Of a stretch of DNA of 64,000 bases, positions 1-10,124 are shown piece after piece. The position numbers and the translations under genes are program-made. Source of the stretch: Dama dama (taxonomy: Eukaryota > Chordata > Mammalia > Artiodactyla > Cervidae); the NCBI RefSeq assembly GCF_033118175.1, contig NC_083692.1, positions 13,079,501-13,143,500 of the forward strand. The letters run 5' to 3'. The notes under the pieces are model-generated. The model was not told the DNA's origin and did no database searches. It saw only the letters and a list, made by a program, of their open reading frames with translations. Position 1 is the first letter of the stretch, and each line of letters starts with the position of its first letter.

Positions 1-412
1 TCTAAAGCTTGGCTTGCCCTTTTGTGCTCAGGAACGCACCATGAAAAGAGGATGGCCCAGGAAGCCCCTGGCCCTGCAGCGTGAGCCCCAGAATAAAGGA
101 ACGCAGGGCAGACCTGACTCTAATTTCAGCCTGGAGCTAATCCTAGCTCAGCAGCAGCCCAAAGAAGTGCTGCTGTGCTGAGGCTGGCTGAGATAAGTCA
201 CACTTCAGTCCACCTGCAAGACTGTGAACACACAAATACATATTTGGTATTCCAAGCCAATAAATTATGATATGGTTTATTATGCAGCATTATTAAGCAA
301 TGACTAATACACTCAGCTCCAGGAAACAAAAGACTCAAAAACTTTCTATTACTGATTTCCAAGTTGTAACTCAAATGCAAGGAAATAGCCATACAACATT
401 TTCACTCTATAG
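1..412. other. Unique sequence, nothing recognised
   Basis: Non-repetitive DNA with short chance reading frames only. I see no exon-like frame, RNA gene or recognisable repeat before the L1 tail that follows. Confidence 0.5.
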
Positions 413-503
413 ATGTAAATGTGTAACTGATTCACTTTCCTATACAGCAGAAACTAACCCAACACTGTAAATCAACTACACTCCAATAAAAATTTTAAAA
501 AAG
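413..503 (+). mobile_element. L1 3'-end fragment
   Basis: The stretch carries the typical end of cetartiodactyl L1 3' UTRs: a 'cagcagaaactaacccaaca' segment, then 'ctccaataaaa' and an A-rich tail at 490-502. Only the last ~90 bp of the element is present, so it is a strongly 5'-truncated, inactive copy. No TSD was found. Confidence 0.7.
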
Positions 504-1838
504 ATAAGTTATGGTGAGTTGTATCCCTTTTTTGCATCTCATTTAAACTTTTGAACTTATGAAATGCTGGTCTTGCAATCCATTCTAAACAGCTACTGAT
601 AATACAGAAGGAAACTCAGCTGCCATTGCTTAGTCGCTAACAGAATCACTTTTCTCAACTTGAAGTCAGTGGTAGTTCTTCTGGATAAGTCATGAATTTA
701 GAAGACTTTTTTTTTCTAGTTGAGACCATTAGTCTATTTTGCTGTTGGTTACCCAGCGGTCAGAATTATCCCTGTTTCCTCTAAGGCAGGATAATGCAAT
801 TTGTACTTTGCCTCTCTTAAGAATGGATAGACCACGCCAAGTAGAATACACATCACCAAGAAACTTTCCACGTTTGAACAAAAGCCAAGCTTGAGCTTTA
901 GGAGAGTGTATATTTTTTTCAGGAAATTCAATTTTTCAGCAAGTCCAAAACTTGTTTTGTTTATAGGAGTTAAAATATATGAAGATACTTCAGGTACTAC
1001 ATTAAGGACTTCACAAAGACCCTATTGGTAATCAATATGAAAAGAGAAAGGCCAAACTGTAAAAACTTAAGCAAAAGGAGAAGTAGTACCAAGATAATGA
1101 GCAACACATAGTTTATCCATTATAAGGATCCACACGTGCTTACTGACAATGATCTAATAAGGGTGGACATTAGGAATGGGGCGACTACTCATTGCTAGTT
1201 TGGGAAATGACTAACTCCCAATACAATACATCTCCTTTGCTTCACTCTAAAAGTATCAAAATCAGGAAATCAACTATGGTTCAATAAACAAAAATTTTAA
1301 AATGTAAATATAATAGAATTGCTGAAAACAGCCATGTAAAAGCACCCTTTTATTCACTTAAAATCACAGGCTCTACAATGTTCTACAACAATTTGCAGAA
1401 TGTTCTTATCATTAGAAGCAAATAATTCTACCTCACAACTGGAAATAATAAAAATTTGAAGAAAAAATCAATTTACTACTTAAAAATTTAATCTGAGCTG
1501 TGTGGCTTATGTAAATTCTCCCTGCATTTCTTCTTGTTCCATCTATTGGACAAATGATTGCTCTTTGCTTTCTATTCCAAAGAATTACCTTACAGGGACA
1601 GCAAAATGAATAGCATCAACAATATCCCTCCATGGATAACTGTGCTGTCCCATGTCCCACTGCTGCGTATACTAAAACCATTCCTTCAGAAGGTTCTGGA
1701 GCACCTGATTGATTCATCCTTCCCTAAGAGGGAGGGACTGGGAGAAGAATTCATTATCTGAAGCGGAACCCAAAAGGTAGCAGTCTCTTTTCAAGGTCAT
1801 AACCCAAAGCACAACACTGGGTTCTCTACCTACAACCT
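504..1838. other. Unique AT-rich sequence
   Basis: About 1.3 kb of AT-rich DNA. Frames at 749-931 (minus) and 1558-1761 (plus) are short and have no recognisable domain, so I treat them as chance. No repeat recognised. Confidence 0.45.
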
Positions 1839-3180
1839 TCAGTTCAGTTCAGCTCAGTCACTCAGTCGTGTCCGACTCTTTGTGACCCCATGAATCGCAG
1901 CATGCCAGGCCTCCCTGTCCATCACCAACTCCTGGAGCTTACTCAAACTCATGCCCATCGAGTCAGTGATACCATCCAGCCATCTCATCCTCTGTTGTCC
2001 CCTTCTCCTCCTGCCCTCAATCCCTCCCAGCATCAGGGTCTGCTCCAATGAGTCAACTCTTCGCATGAGGTGGCCAAAGTACTGGAGTTTCAGCTTCAGC
2101 ATCAGTCCTTCCAATGAACACCCAGGACTGATCTCCTTTAGGATGGACTGGTTGGATCTCCTTGCAGTCCAAGGGACTCTCAAGGGTCTTCTCGAACACC
2201 ACAGTTGAAAAGTATCAATTCTTCGGTGCTCAGCTTTCTTCACAGTCCAACTCACACATCCATACATGACCACTGGAAAAACCATGGCCTTGACCAGATG
2301 GACCTTTGTTGGCAAAGTAATGTCTCTGCTTTTTAATATTCTATCTAGGCTGGTCATAACTTTCCTTCCAAGGAGTAAGCATCTTTTAATTTCATGGCTG
2401 CAATCACCATCTGTAGTGATTTTGGAGCCCCAAAAAATGAAGTCTGACATTGTTTCCACTGTCTCCCCATCTATTTCCCATGAGGTGATGGGACCAGATG
2501 CCATGATTTTAGTTTTCTGAATGTTGAGCTTTAAGCCAACTTTTTCACTCTCCTCTTTCACTTTCATCAAGAGGCTTTTCAGTTCCTCTTCACTCTCTGC
2601 CATAAGGGTGGTGTCATCTGCATATCTGAGGTTATTGATATTTCTTCCGGCAATCTTGATTCCAGCTTGTGCTTCTTCCAGCCCAGTGTTTCTCATGATG
2701 TACTCTGCATATAAGTTTAATAAGCAGGGTGACAATATACAGCCTTGACATACTCCTTTTCCTATTTGGAACCAGTCTGTTATTCCATGTCTAGTTCTAA
2801 CTGTTGCTTCCTGACCTGCATACAGGTTTCTCAAGAGGCAGGTCAGGTGGTCTGGTATTCCCATCTCCTTCAGAATTTTCCACAATTTATTGTGATCCAC
2901 ACAGTCGAAGGCTTTGGCATAGCCAATAAAGCAGAAATAGATGTTTTTCTGGAACTCTCTCACTTTTTTGATGATCCAGCGGATATTAGCAATTTGATCT
3001 CTGGTTCCTCTGCCTTTTCTAAAACCAGCTTGAACATCTGGAAGTTCCTGGTTCACATATTGCTGAAGCCTGACTTGGAGAATTTTGAGCATTACCTTAC
3101 TAGCATGTGAGATGAGTGCAATTGTGCGGTAGTTTGAGCATTCTTTGGGATTGCCTTTCTTAGGGATTGGAATGAAACCC
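1839..3180 (-). mobile_element. BovB (RTE) LINE, 5'-truncated, 3' end complete
   Basis: Read on the minus strand this is about 1.3 kb of the 3' half of a BovB LINE, from the middle of the reverse-transcriptase region to the terminal 'ctgaactgaactg' repeat at 1839-1851. The 5' break lies near 3180, where similarity to other BovB copies stops at 'ggaatgaaac'. It is the longest of the BovB copies here (the others are at 8455, 12248, 14938, 29916, 39129, 41020 and 49184). Flanks 'acaacctt' and 'gaaaccctta' might be a decayed TSD but are too weak to claim. Confidence 0.93.
1854..3180 (-). pseudogene. BovB reverse transcriptase fragment, catalytic Asp lost
   Basis: This is the C-terminal part of the RTE-type polyprotein that copies BovB RNA at its target site. 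The open frame runs uninterrupted to a stop at the element's 3' end and formally reaches an ATG at 3212, but about its first 10 codons are flanking DNA, so that start is not native. Counting from that ATG (452 codons), the RT fingers 'NYRTIAL' lie at 28-34, 'GFRKGRGTRDQI' at 63-74, the 'GVCQGCILSP' motif at 153-162 and the catalytic YADD at 197-200. In motif A, where RTE enzymes carry an Asp before 'YAKAFD', this copy has Gly at residue 97 (codon GGC, complement of 2922-2924). The N-terminal endonuclease is missing. A catalytically dead relic is the best reading. The long open frame probably reflects recent insertion, not function. Confidence 0.88.
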
Positions 3181-4209
3181 TTAGATACCCATGAAAAAAA
3201 AAGAAAAATCATGACTCCAGCTACTTCAGGTCATCTAAACTCTCCCCAGCAGGAAGCCTCTTTGCAATCTGATGCAAAAGGTTGGTTCTCAATTTGTTTC
3301 TTCTCCCACAGCAGAAATAAGTTCCCACCACAGTCAGGACAGTTGTTGCCACCTATGTGTCCTTTCTTTGCACCCCTGACTCAACCCTTCCACTGAACTT
3401 ACCAATCATGGCAGAGTCTTAATGACCACTAACCATGTTTTATTGCAGGCACACTACTACTCCATGAAATAGCCAAAGCCACATTAGGACTCAGCTGCAG
3501 CTATTGAAAAAGACCTCTTTTCCAAAAAAGTCATAATTGCTAACCTATGCAATGTCCCTTTCGATTTTGTCGATGAAATATCTGTCAGTACTTAAAATGT
3601 GTCTTTTGTTCACAGTTATATATCTGAGTGTGGGTCACGTGGGGAGGAGGGTACGTAAATGGGGTTGTATGTGTGTGAAGGAGGCCCGTGACTCAGAACT
3701 GCATCTCAGAGAGACGCAAAGCCAGGGAAGGGTGAGTTACCACCTTGCTTGTTTCTCCCCTGGCGATTCAGTTCTGTCCAAATAACTCTCGATTAAAGTA
3801 CCACGCAGAGACATTTCACATTTCCTACTTAAGATCATTCTGACAGCTCACCAGCTGTTCTCTGCTATTTTTTGCCATGATGGCATGGGTGAGCCACAGA
3901 GCCTTCTCCGTTACTCTGCCAACAGCGATGCTGCCTGCTGTCCAGGGCTCAACGTCTGTTCCTCAACCCAAACTCTACCATCGTGTCCATTTCCCACTCA
4001 CCTGACACTGCAGAGATTAAAGAGCTATTAATACGCAGCCCCTGAGAAAAACTAAATGGTGGTGGTGGTGGAGGTCACTGCATGGAAAACATAGTTAGGT
4101 ACACAAGCATGTTTTTATGCAGTCATCATTAAAACTATAAAATATATATATATATTGGAAATACCTATATCTTTAGCCATTTTCAATACTTGAAAAGGGT
4201 GCCATAAAG
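3181..4209. other. Unique sequence with two short simple repeats
   Basis: No gene or interspersed repeat recognised. It holds a short (GGT)n run at 4058-4073 and an (AT)n run around 4142-4156. Confidence 0.5.
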
Positions 4210-4335
4210 TGGAAAGGATGTGGGTATTGAGTTGGACAGACCTAGATATTGAATTCCTATTCTCTTTTCTCTAGATGCTTCTCTGAGCATTACTTTGTCC
4301 ATCTGTAAAACGGGATTTTCTGTCATCTAAAGAAA
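4210..4335 (+). repeat. MIR-like fragment
   Basis: Weak but recognisable MIR core-to-tail pattern ('ggacagacctagatattgaa', then 'ccatctgtaaaacgggattt'). Heavily diverged, as expected for this pre-eutherian SINE. Confidence 0.55.
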
Positions 4336-4895
4336 TCAAGAAACTTGAAGGAGACCACAAAACAACTAGAAAAAGAACCACAACTTAAATGTGAATTTCA
4401 GAAATCTAGTTCAAATTTTTTCCTATCTTTAAAGGCCACCTCATCAAAGTAAACAAACAAACAAACAAATAAAAGATTTAAGGAGCTTGGGACTTGACTT
4501 ACACCTAAGGTTAACAGCACAGAATCTATTTTTCAAGGTCATGGCATGTCAGAGTCACTGACTAGAAAGAAGGAGGGTGACAGACATTGATTGGTCCAGA
4601 GGCAAAGTCATTCATAATGCAAGATATAGTGCTTGATACAAATACAAGAATGAAAAAGGAATGTAGACGTATGGATGTTTATAACGTAGAAATATATTTT
4701 CTATATCCTTCACCAGATCCTGCAAGCATCACAATTACAACAAAATAAACTTCACAACATGGTTCTGGGGTCAGGGCTTCCAACCAGACCTGAAAGAGCT
4801 GATAAATCTCAGCCTTACTTTCTTGATCTCCTACTTCTTTGCTGCCAGCCCCTGAGTTCTTTCCTCTGAAAATATTGAAGGCTTCTACCAGGAAG
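4336..4895. other. Unique sequence with (AAAC)n
   Basis: A short (AAAC)n tract sits at 4451-4470. Otherwise I recognise nothing in this stretch. Confidence 0.5.
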
Positions 4896-5010
4896 TACAG
4901 GTGTTAGGAGCAGAGTCACACAGCCTGGGTTTCTATCTTGGTCCCTCCCCTTGCAAGTTGTGTGATTGGGGGAAAGTTTTGTCATCTGTAAAATGGTAAT
5001 GATAGAAATA
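4896..5010 (+). repeat. MIR SINE in arm A
   Basis: Carries the MIR core ('cctgggtttctatcttgg', 'acttgcaag'-like, 'catctgtaaaatgg'). Interrupted or followed by the CHR SINE from about 5015. Confidence 0.75.
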
Positions 5011-5014
5011 ATGT

Positions 5015-5127
5015 TGGCGGTCCAGTGGTTAAGAATGCGCCTTGCAATGCAGGGGACCTGGATTCAATCCCTGGTCAAGGAACTAAGATCCCACGTCCAC
5101 CAAGCTACTGAGCCTGCAGGCCGCTAG
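5015..5127 (+). mobile_element. CHR-type SINE, 5' half
   Basis: A tRNA-derived cetartiodactyl SINE with the pattern 'ggtccagtggttaagaatg ... ttcaatccctggtcaaggaa ... actaagatcccac'. The head is missing a few bases, and the 3' half stops at the end of the duplicated arm, whereas the copy in arm B continues. Confidence 0.8.
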
Positions 5128-5130
5128 AGG

Positions 5131-5469
5131 GATAACAAAAGATCTGCAGTAAGATTCCCTCCCTGCTGCCCCGTTTGGTGACTGCATGCTCAGCCTGTAC
5201 CCACCCTCACTGCCCTGCCTCTCCTCTTGATCCCACTCTGAATATGCCAAGGTTCAGGGGAAGTGAATGTGTCTTCCCAGTGCCCTGGGCTCCCATACCT
5301 AAGCTGTAAAGTAAAGGACAGCAGTCATAACCATGCCAGACCTTTCTTGGCACTTTCTGTGTGTGAGGCAATGTGCAAAGTCCTATCAATATACATGAAT
5401 CCGATCCCCGTATCTACTGAATAAGATAGATAATACCATCATCACAGCTTTCTCAGTGGGAGCTCCTTT
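5131..5469. other. Spacer of the inverted duplication
   Basis: Sequence between the two arms that is not shared by them, apart from the rest of the arm-B SINE beyond it. A MIR-like piece lies at about 5343-5445. No gene seen. Confidence 0.5.
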
Positions 5470-5705
5470 CTTTTCCTTTTCTTTTTAATATTCAGTGATA
5501 TAGTTATTTGATTGTGTCAGGTCTTAGCTGCAGCACTTGGGGGGTCTTCACTGCATCACGTGGAATCTTCTGTTGTGGCCCACAGACTCCCTAGCTACCT
5601 GCAGGCTCAGTAGCTCGGTGGCACGTGGGGTCTCAGTTCCTCGACCAGGGATCGAATCCGGATCCCCTGCATTGCAAGGCAGATTCCTAACCACTGGGCC
5701 GCCAA
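5470..5705 (-). mobile_element. CHR-type SINE, near full length
   Basis: Minus-strand CHR SINE with an A-rich tail (T/C-rich on the plus strand, 5470-5488) and tRNA-like head near 5640-5705 ('gatcgaatccggatcccc' on the plus strand). Its first ~115 bp form part of arm B. The remaining 3' half is unique to this copy. Confidence 0.82.
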
Positions 5706-5824
5706 TATTATCATGATCATTACCATGTTACAGATGATGAAACTTTCCCCCAATCACCCAACTTGCAAGGAGAGGGACCAAGATAGAAACCCAGGCTGGT
5801 ATGACTCTGCTCCTAACACCTGTA
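5590..5824 (-). repeat. Inverted-duplication arm B (MIR + CHR SINE)
   Basis: Mirror image of 4896-5130. The MIR part is 5706-5824 and the SINE head part is 5590-5705. This arm's SINE is longer, so it is the likelier original and arm A the likelier copy. That ordering is inference. Confidence 0.9.
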
Positions 5825-6559
5825 TTACGGTGATGGGTACACCATCCACTGCATGTATTAAAACCAGAAACTCAATGCTTTACCATTAAAAGGGCATCAG
5901 CCAGCCAAACGGTCTGACTTCTGAACAGTGTCCTGGTCATCCACCTGACAATAAATAGTTTAGTCCGGTCATTTATCCTTTCTGAGCTGTAAAATGAATA
6001 GAACAGACCAGAGGTCCTCAAAGGCCTTTACTCTGCTGGCCATTTCTGCCCCTTTGGTGGGGGCGTCTAAGTCTCTGGGGTGTTGCTGCACCTGCTCCAG
6101 GAACCCCTCTGGCCCCCTCTGCCTGGACGGTGAGAGGACATTGTGGAGACGATGCCCCTGGGTGTGATATCTGCACAGTTAGTGTTTCCCTTAGGGACAC
6201 GCACTTTGATTTCTAGATCAAGCGCCACATCTGTGATGTTTCTGCTCTCGGGATATATAACCAAAAGATAATCTCAGAGAAGGCATTTGGGTCTCTGCCT
6301 TTTTGCTCTAGGTTAGGCGCTTGAATGAGGAAGGACTTAGGCTGTACTTTGTCAAACGCCAACCCGCACACTCTGCAGGACACAAGAGTGATCCCAGCTG
6401 AGGGGAAACCGGAAAAGGCTGCAGAGTGTGAAGCGTATCCCAGAGCCGCTGGTCAAAGAGATTAAATCCCTGGGTGTCCCCCCACACCTCTGCATATGAG
6501 CAATGGTCCGCTTAGTGACCATGGGCAGCAGCCCACAGGAACGTGAAGAAGCACAATTA
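5825..6559. other. Unique sequence, faint MIR
   Basis: A MIR-like segment may lie at about 5925-6010 ('ctttctgagctgtaaaatga'). The rest, including overlapping short minus-strand frames at 6018-6615, shows no recognisable domain. Confidence 0.45.
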
Positions 6560-7015
6560 AGTGTCGGCTTAGGGGTTGAATTGGATGCCCTCAAGAGATA
6601 TGTTGAAGCCCTCATCCCTGATACTTGGGAAAATGACTTTATTTGGAAATAGAGTCTTTGCAGATATAATCAAATTAAGATGAGGTCATAGGGTGCCCTC
6701 TAAGCCAACAGACTAATCCATATAGGAAGAGGGAAAAGCCACTCGGATAGAGAGACACACAATTAGAATGCCATGTGATGAAAGACCAGAGACTTGAGTG
6801 ACGCTGCTGCAACCAAGGAACACCAAGGACTGATGGCCATCACCAGAGGCTTGGAAGGGGCCTGAAAGGACTCTGTCTACAGTGTTCAGAAGGAACACTG
6901 CCCTGCCTTGCTTCTGGTCTTCTAGACTCTAGAACTATGAGACAATACATTTTTGTTGTTTTAAGTCATCTAGCTCGTGATACTTTGTTATAATATCTTG
7001 AGGAAACTAAGACAC
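6560..7015 (+). mobile_element. MLT1-like LTR (ERVL-MaLR), solitary
   Basis: A diverged MaLR-type LTR recognised from ordered motifs: 'gaattggatgccctc', 'actttatttggaaatagagt', 'ctttgcagatataatcaaat', 'aagatgaggtcat', 'gccatgtgatgaaagacc', 'agactctagaactatgagac', 'ttgttgttttaagtcatcta', 'ggaaactaagaca'. Only the LTR is seen, with no internal region or coding part, so it is a non-coding solo-LTR relic. Confidence 0.8.
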
Positions 7016-7907
7016 TTCATACGCCACATCCCCACCCTTGGTTCCTAGATTATTATTTGGTCTTAAATTTCTCTTACCTTCCATGTTTGAGGATTCAGGT
7101 AAGAGTTGAACCTTGATGCTCTGGCCATCAAAGTCTGATCAAGAAGTACAAAATATGTCTTCTAACTCAGCTGGTGCTTTTTCTTGCTTATTTGCTTTTT
7201 CACCCCTTAATTTCATCTCCTTTGGTTTAGTATAAAACTGGTGCTCTTCAGGTTGGATGGTATTGTGATGTGTATGAACAGTAAAGAAGAAAGAGCATGT
7301 CCAGTGGAGGCAGACAGAACAGGAGAGACCCGGAATGAATCCAGCTTATTGGCAGGAAGACCATAACCACTTTGCACCTCATTTCCTTCATTTATAAAGT
7401 GGATGCAATGACACCACCTTCTCAGCATTTCTGTGAGTTTTAAAGTCCTTGCTTTGGAGAAACTGGCCTGCTTTTTCTTCAGGCTTTACATTTCCCCAAA
7501 GCAGCATAGTATCAAAAGCCAAAAAGAGACTGCCTTCATCAAAAAAGGTAATGGATTTTTCAGACATCATTTTCGCTTGGATCTAAACCAATCCTAGAGC
7601 CCTTATGAGGCTTTGTCCACAGGTAACCTGTCAAATATAAGACTGGAAAGGTTGCAGCTACAAATTAATCTGTGTGGGTGTGCATGTGTGTGTGTCTTAT
7701 TTCCTGAACTAATACCTATCTTTCTCTACTATTCAGCCTCAGTCATAGAAAACGTGAGGTAGATAAGAGGATGTATTGTGCAAAGGTGACTTAGCCAGTA
7801 GGGTTGCTACTGCTGACCACCCTCTCTTCTCTTTACTCTCTAGATGAGGGTTGCATATATTTTACCTTGTGTCTTTCCCCAACCACAGCTGTTTCTGTAG
7901 AAAAATC
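7016..7907. other. Unique sequence with MIR-like segment
   Basis: A MIR-like piece is visible at about 7345-7440 ('cctcatttccttcatttata'). A short irregular TG run sits at 7676-7696. No gene recognised. Confidence 0.45.
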
Positions 7908-7929
7908 TGTGTGTGTGTGTGTGTGTGTG
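7908..7929. repeat. (TG)11 microsatellite
   Basis: Eleven uninterrupted TG units, a potential length polymorphism. Confidence 0.95.
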
Positions 7930-8442
7930 AAAGGTACATGCCCCATTGGAATGATGTGCTTTGATAAGGGCAACACGTAGTAAGGGAAGTCTAAGATCTT
8001 TTGCTTCTTTAATTTGGTTTGATTGTGCACGTGTGACATATTACTTAGCACATCAGAAGTGACACTGGACAGAGGACAAGGCGCTGAGGGGTTCACAGGG
8101 CAGAGCTGCTGGGGGCATATTCCATCCTGCAGTGGCCCAGTTCGGCCCAGGTGAACTCCTACAGCTGGGTGGCCAAAACTCGATTAGCAAAGGTTAAAAA
8201 CACAGCTAGTTCATTCACCCAAGAGTGGAAGAACACTTTTGGTTTCATCTTTCCATGGGGACAGGAGGAACACCCATTGGCAGAAAACAGCACAGGTCTG
8301 TTGCCACCATCTTTTGCTGATGTTGCTTTCCTGACTGTTTCCAAAGACTGTCTCATTAAAAACATGGCTTCCCAAACAAATCCTCTCAAAAGCTAGAGTC
8401 CAAGAAGTAGAACAGTGGGGATAGGGCATTCCCATATTTCCT
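7930..8442. other. Unique sequence
   Basis: Overlapping frames of 74-81 codons on both strands (8151-8435) look like chance. No repeat or gene recognised. Confidence 0.45.
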
Positions 8443-8454
8443 GAAGTATCAGCT

Positions 8455-9111
8455 TGCTGTTGTTCAGTAGCTCAGTCATGTCCGACTCTTTACCACCCCA
8501 TGGACCGCAGCACGCCAGGCTTCTCTGTCCTTCACTATCTATCTGAGTTTGCTCAAACTCATGTCCACTGAGCCGGTGATGCCATCCAACCATCTCAGTC
8601 TCTGTCATCCCCTTCTCTTCCCCCTCCCTCATTCTTTCCCAGCATCATGATCTTTTCCAACGAGTTGGCTCTTTGTACCATGTGGCCAAAGTATTGGAGT
8701 TTCAGCTTCAGCATTAGTCCCTCCAGTGAGTATTCAGGGTTGATTTCCTCTAGGATGGACTGGTTTAATCTCCTTGCTGTCCCAGGGACTCTCAAGAGTC
8801 TTCTCCAGCACCCCAGTTTGAAAGCATCAATTCTTCAGCACTCAGCCTTCTTTATAGTCCAACTCTCACATCCAAACATGACTACTGGGAAAACCATAGC
8901 TTTGATTAGATGGACCTCTGTCGACAAAGTAATGTCTCTGCTTTTTAACACACTATCTAGGTTCATCACAGCTTTTCTTCCAAGGAGCAAGCATCTTTTA
9001 ATTTCAAAGCTGCAGTCACTGTCCTGAGTGATTGTAGAGCCTGAGAAAATAAAGTCTGTCACTGTTTCCATTTTTCCCCCATCTATTTGCCATGAAGTGA
9101 TGGGACCAGAC
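8455..9111 (-). mobile_element. BovB LINE 3' fragment with TSD
   Basis: About 650 bp of BovB 3' end in minus orientation. The terminal tail lies at 8455-8470 and the 5' break at about 9111. Flanks 'gaagtatcagct' (8443-8454) and 'gaggtatcagct' (9122-9133) match at 11 of 12 bases and are taken as the TSD. The RT frame is broken by stops and frameshifts, with partial frames at 8393-8632, 8595-8795 and 8835-9071 minus. Confidence 0.92.
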
Positions 9112-9133
9112 GAAGTATCACGAGGTATCAGCT

Positions 9134-9250
9134 ACTTTGTTAAATATTTATTGAGCACCTATATTAGGTAACATGCTGGGCGGCTAGATGTCACAGAGAA
9201 GGCATAAATGAGGGAGATGGAGCCCCTGCTTCTCAGGGAGGAAGTGCGCC
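9134..9250 (+). repeat. L2-like fragment
   Basis: 'aaatatttattgagcaccta' followed by a 'catgctggg...agaaggcataa...gagcccctgcttctcaggga' pattern matches the common mammalian L2 tail layout. Confidence 0.6.
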
Positions 9251-10065
9251 CACAGGAAGTGAGTAGCAAGAATCAATGAAGCATGCACAAAGATAACTGG
9301 AACCAAGGAGGAGTAATACAATCACCAGGCGGCCCACCTGATGGCAGGGTTGTATTGGGTTCAGACTTACCAAGACATAGCTCAGAGAGGAAACCCTCTG
9401 AAACTCAGTACTGCAGGCAACCAGAGGTGGGCCAAAATGACAAGAACCATCAAGATTCCAAAACCCAGTGTGGGCAAAGCCGGCAAGCAGCCCCCTACCC
9501 TTGGAGAAATGTTTTCTGAAGGAGGTTCATTCTGCTCTGTGTGAGTCACATGTGACCAACTCTTAGAGATTTATTTCCAGGGCTGGAATGCTCAAACAAG
9601 AGCAGGCTCTAAGCTGTCCTTTTGCTGGGTTGGGGGAGCTTAAGAACGTTTTTCTTCAGGGGTTTGCAGCACATGGCCTTTCTAACAGAAAGCAGCAGCA
9701 TTCACCAGGTCCCCAATGGTGCCATTTGTCAAATTACTATTCCAGTGAGTTAAACTATGCCCCCATGGACAGAAAAGTTAATCCTTCTCCAAAGAGCCCC
9801 ATTTCCACCCAGGAAGGAGCTTAGTTGCTTTGCAGGAGCTGACTCTGTGTTATTATGTTTCCACAGCAGCTAGGTTCATGGGTTAACCACATGGTGTGTT
9901 AACAACAATTTCTTTTCATCCTTTTAAAGTTATTTTCATTTCATTAGCTACCCCTTGCTCTTTAATTATTCTCTGTTTAGGTTTTGTTGCTGCCATCATC
10001 AAATTTCTATGAGGGGAAAGGGCTGCTACCTCTAAGTCAGTGTGTTTACACTGCAAGTGCACACT
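9251..10065. other. Unique sequence
   Basis: Short frames of 67-78 codons (9283-9824) show no domain and overlap each other. Nothing else recognised. Confidence 0.45.
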
Positions 10066-10091
10066 TGCACGCACGTGCATACATGCGCGTG

Positions 10092-10124
<33 letters not shown>
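10066..10124. repeat. 59-bp alternating Y-R tract (CG/CA)n
   Basis: Every base from 10066 to 10124 alternates pyrimidine and purine. It starts as mixed TG/CA/CG steps, passes a GCGCGTGCGCGCGC core at 10085-10098 and ends in a (CA)n run to 10124. Such tracts can adopt Z-DNA, and CG steps are the most favourable. Confidence 0.95.

Larger units (their letters stand above)
4896..5130 (+). repeat. Inverted-duplication arm A (MIR + CHR SINE)
   Basis: This arm matches the reverse complement of 5590-5824 over its whole length. By eye I count about 22 substitutions and 2 single-base indels, roughly 10% divergence. It contains a MIR segment (4896-5010) followed by the first ~115 bp of a CHR SINE (5015-5127). 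In both arms the SINE lacks the same head bases and joins the MIR at the same point, so the two arms descend from one cassette and not from separate insertions. Confidence 0.9.

Noticed and set aside
1951..3110. Chain of plus-strand frames across the first BovB
   Set aside because: Antisense of the BovB reverse transcriptase; no domain on this strand.
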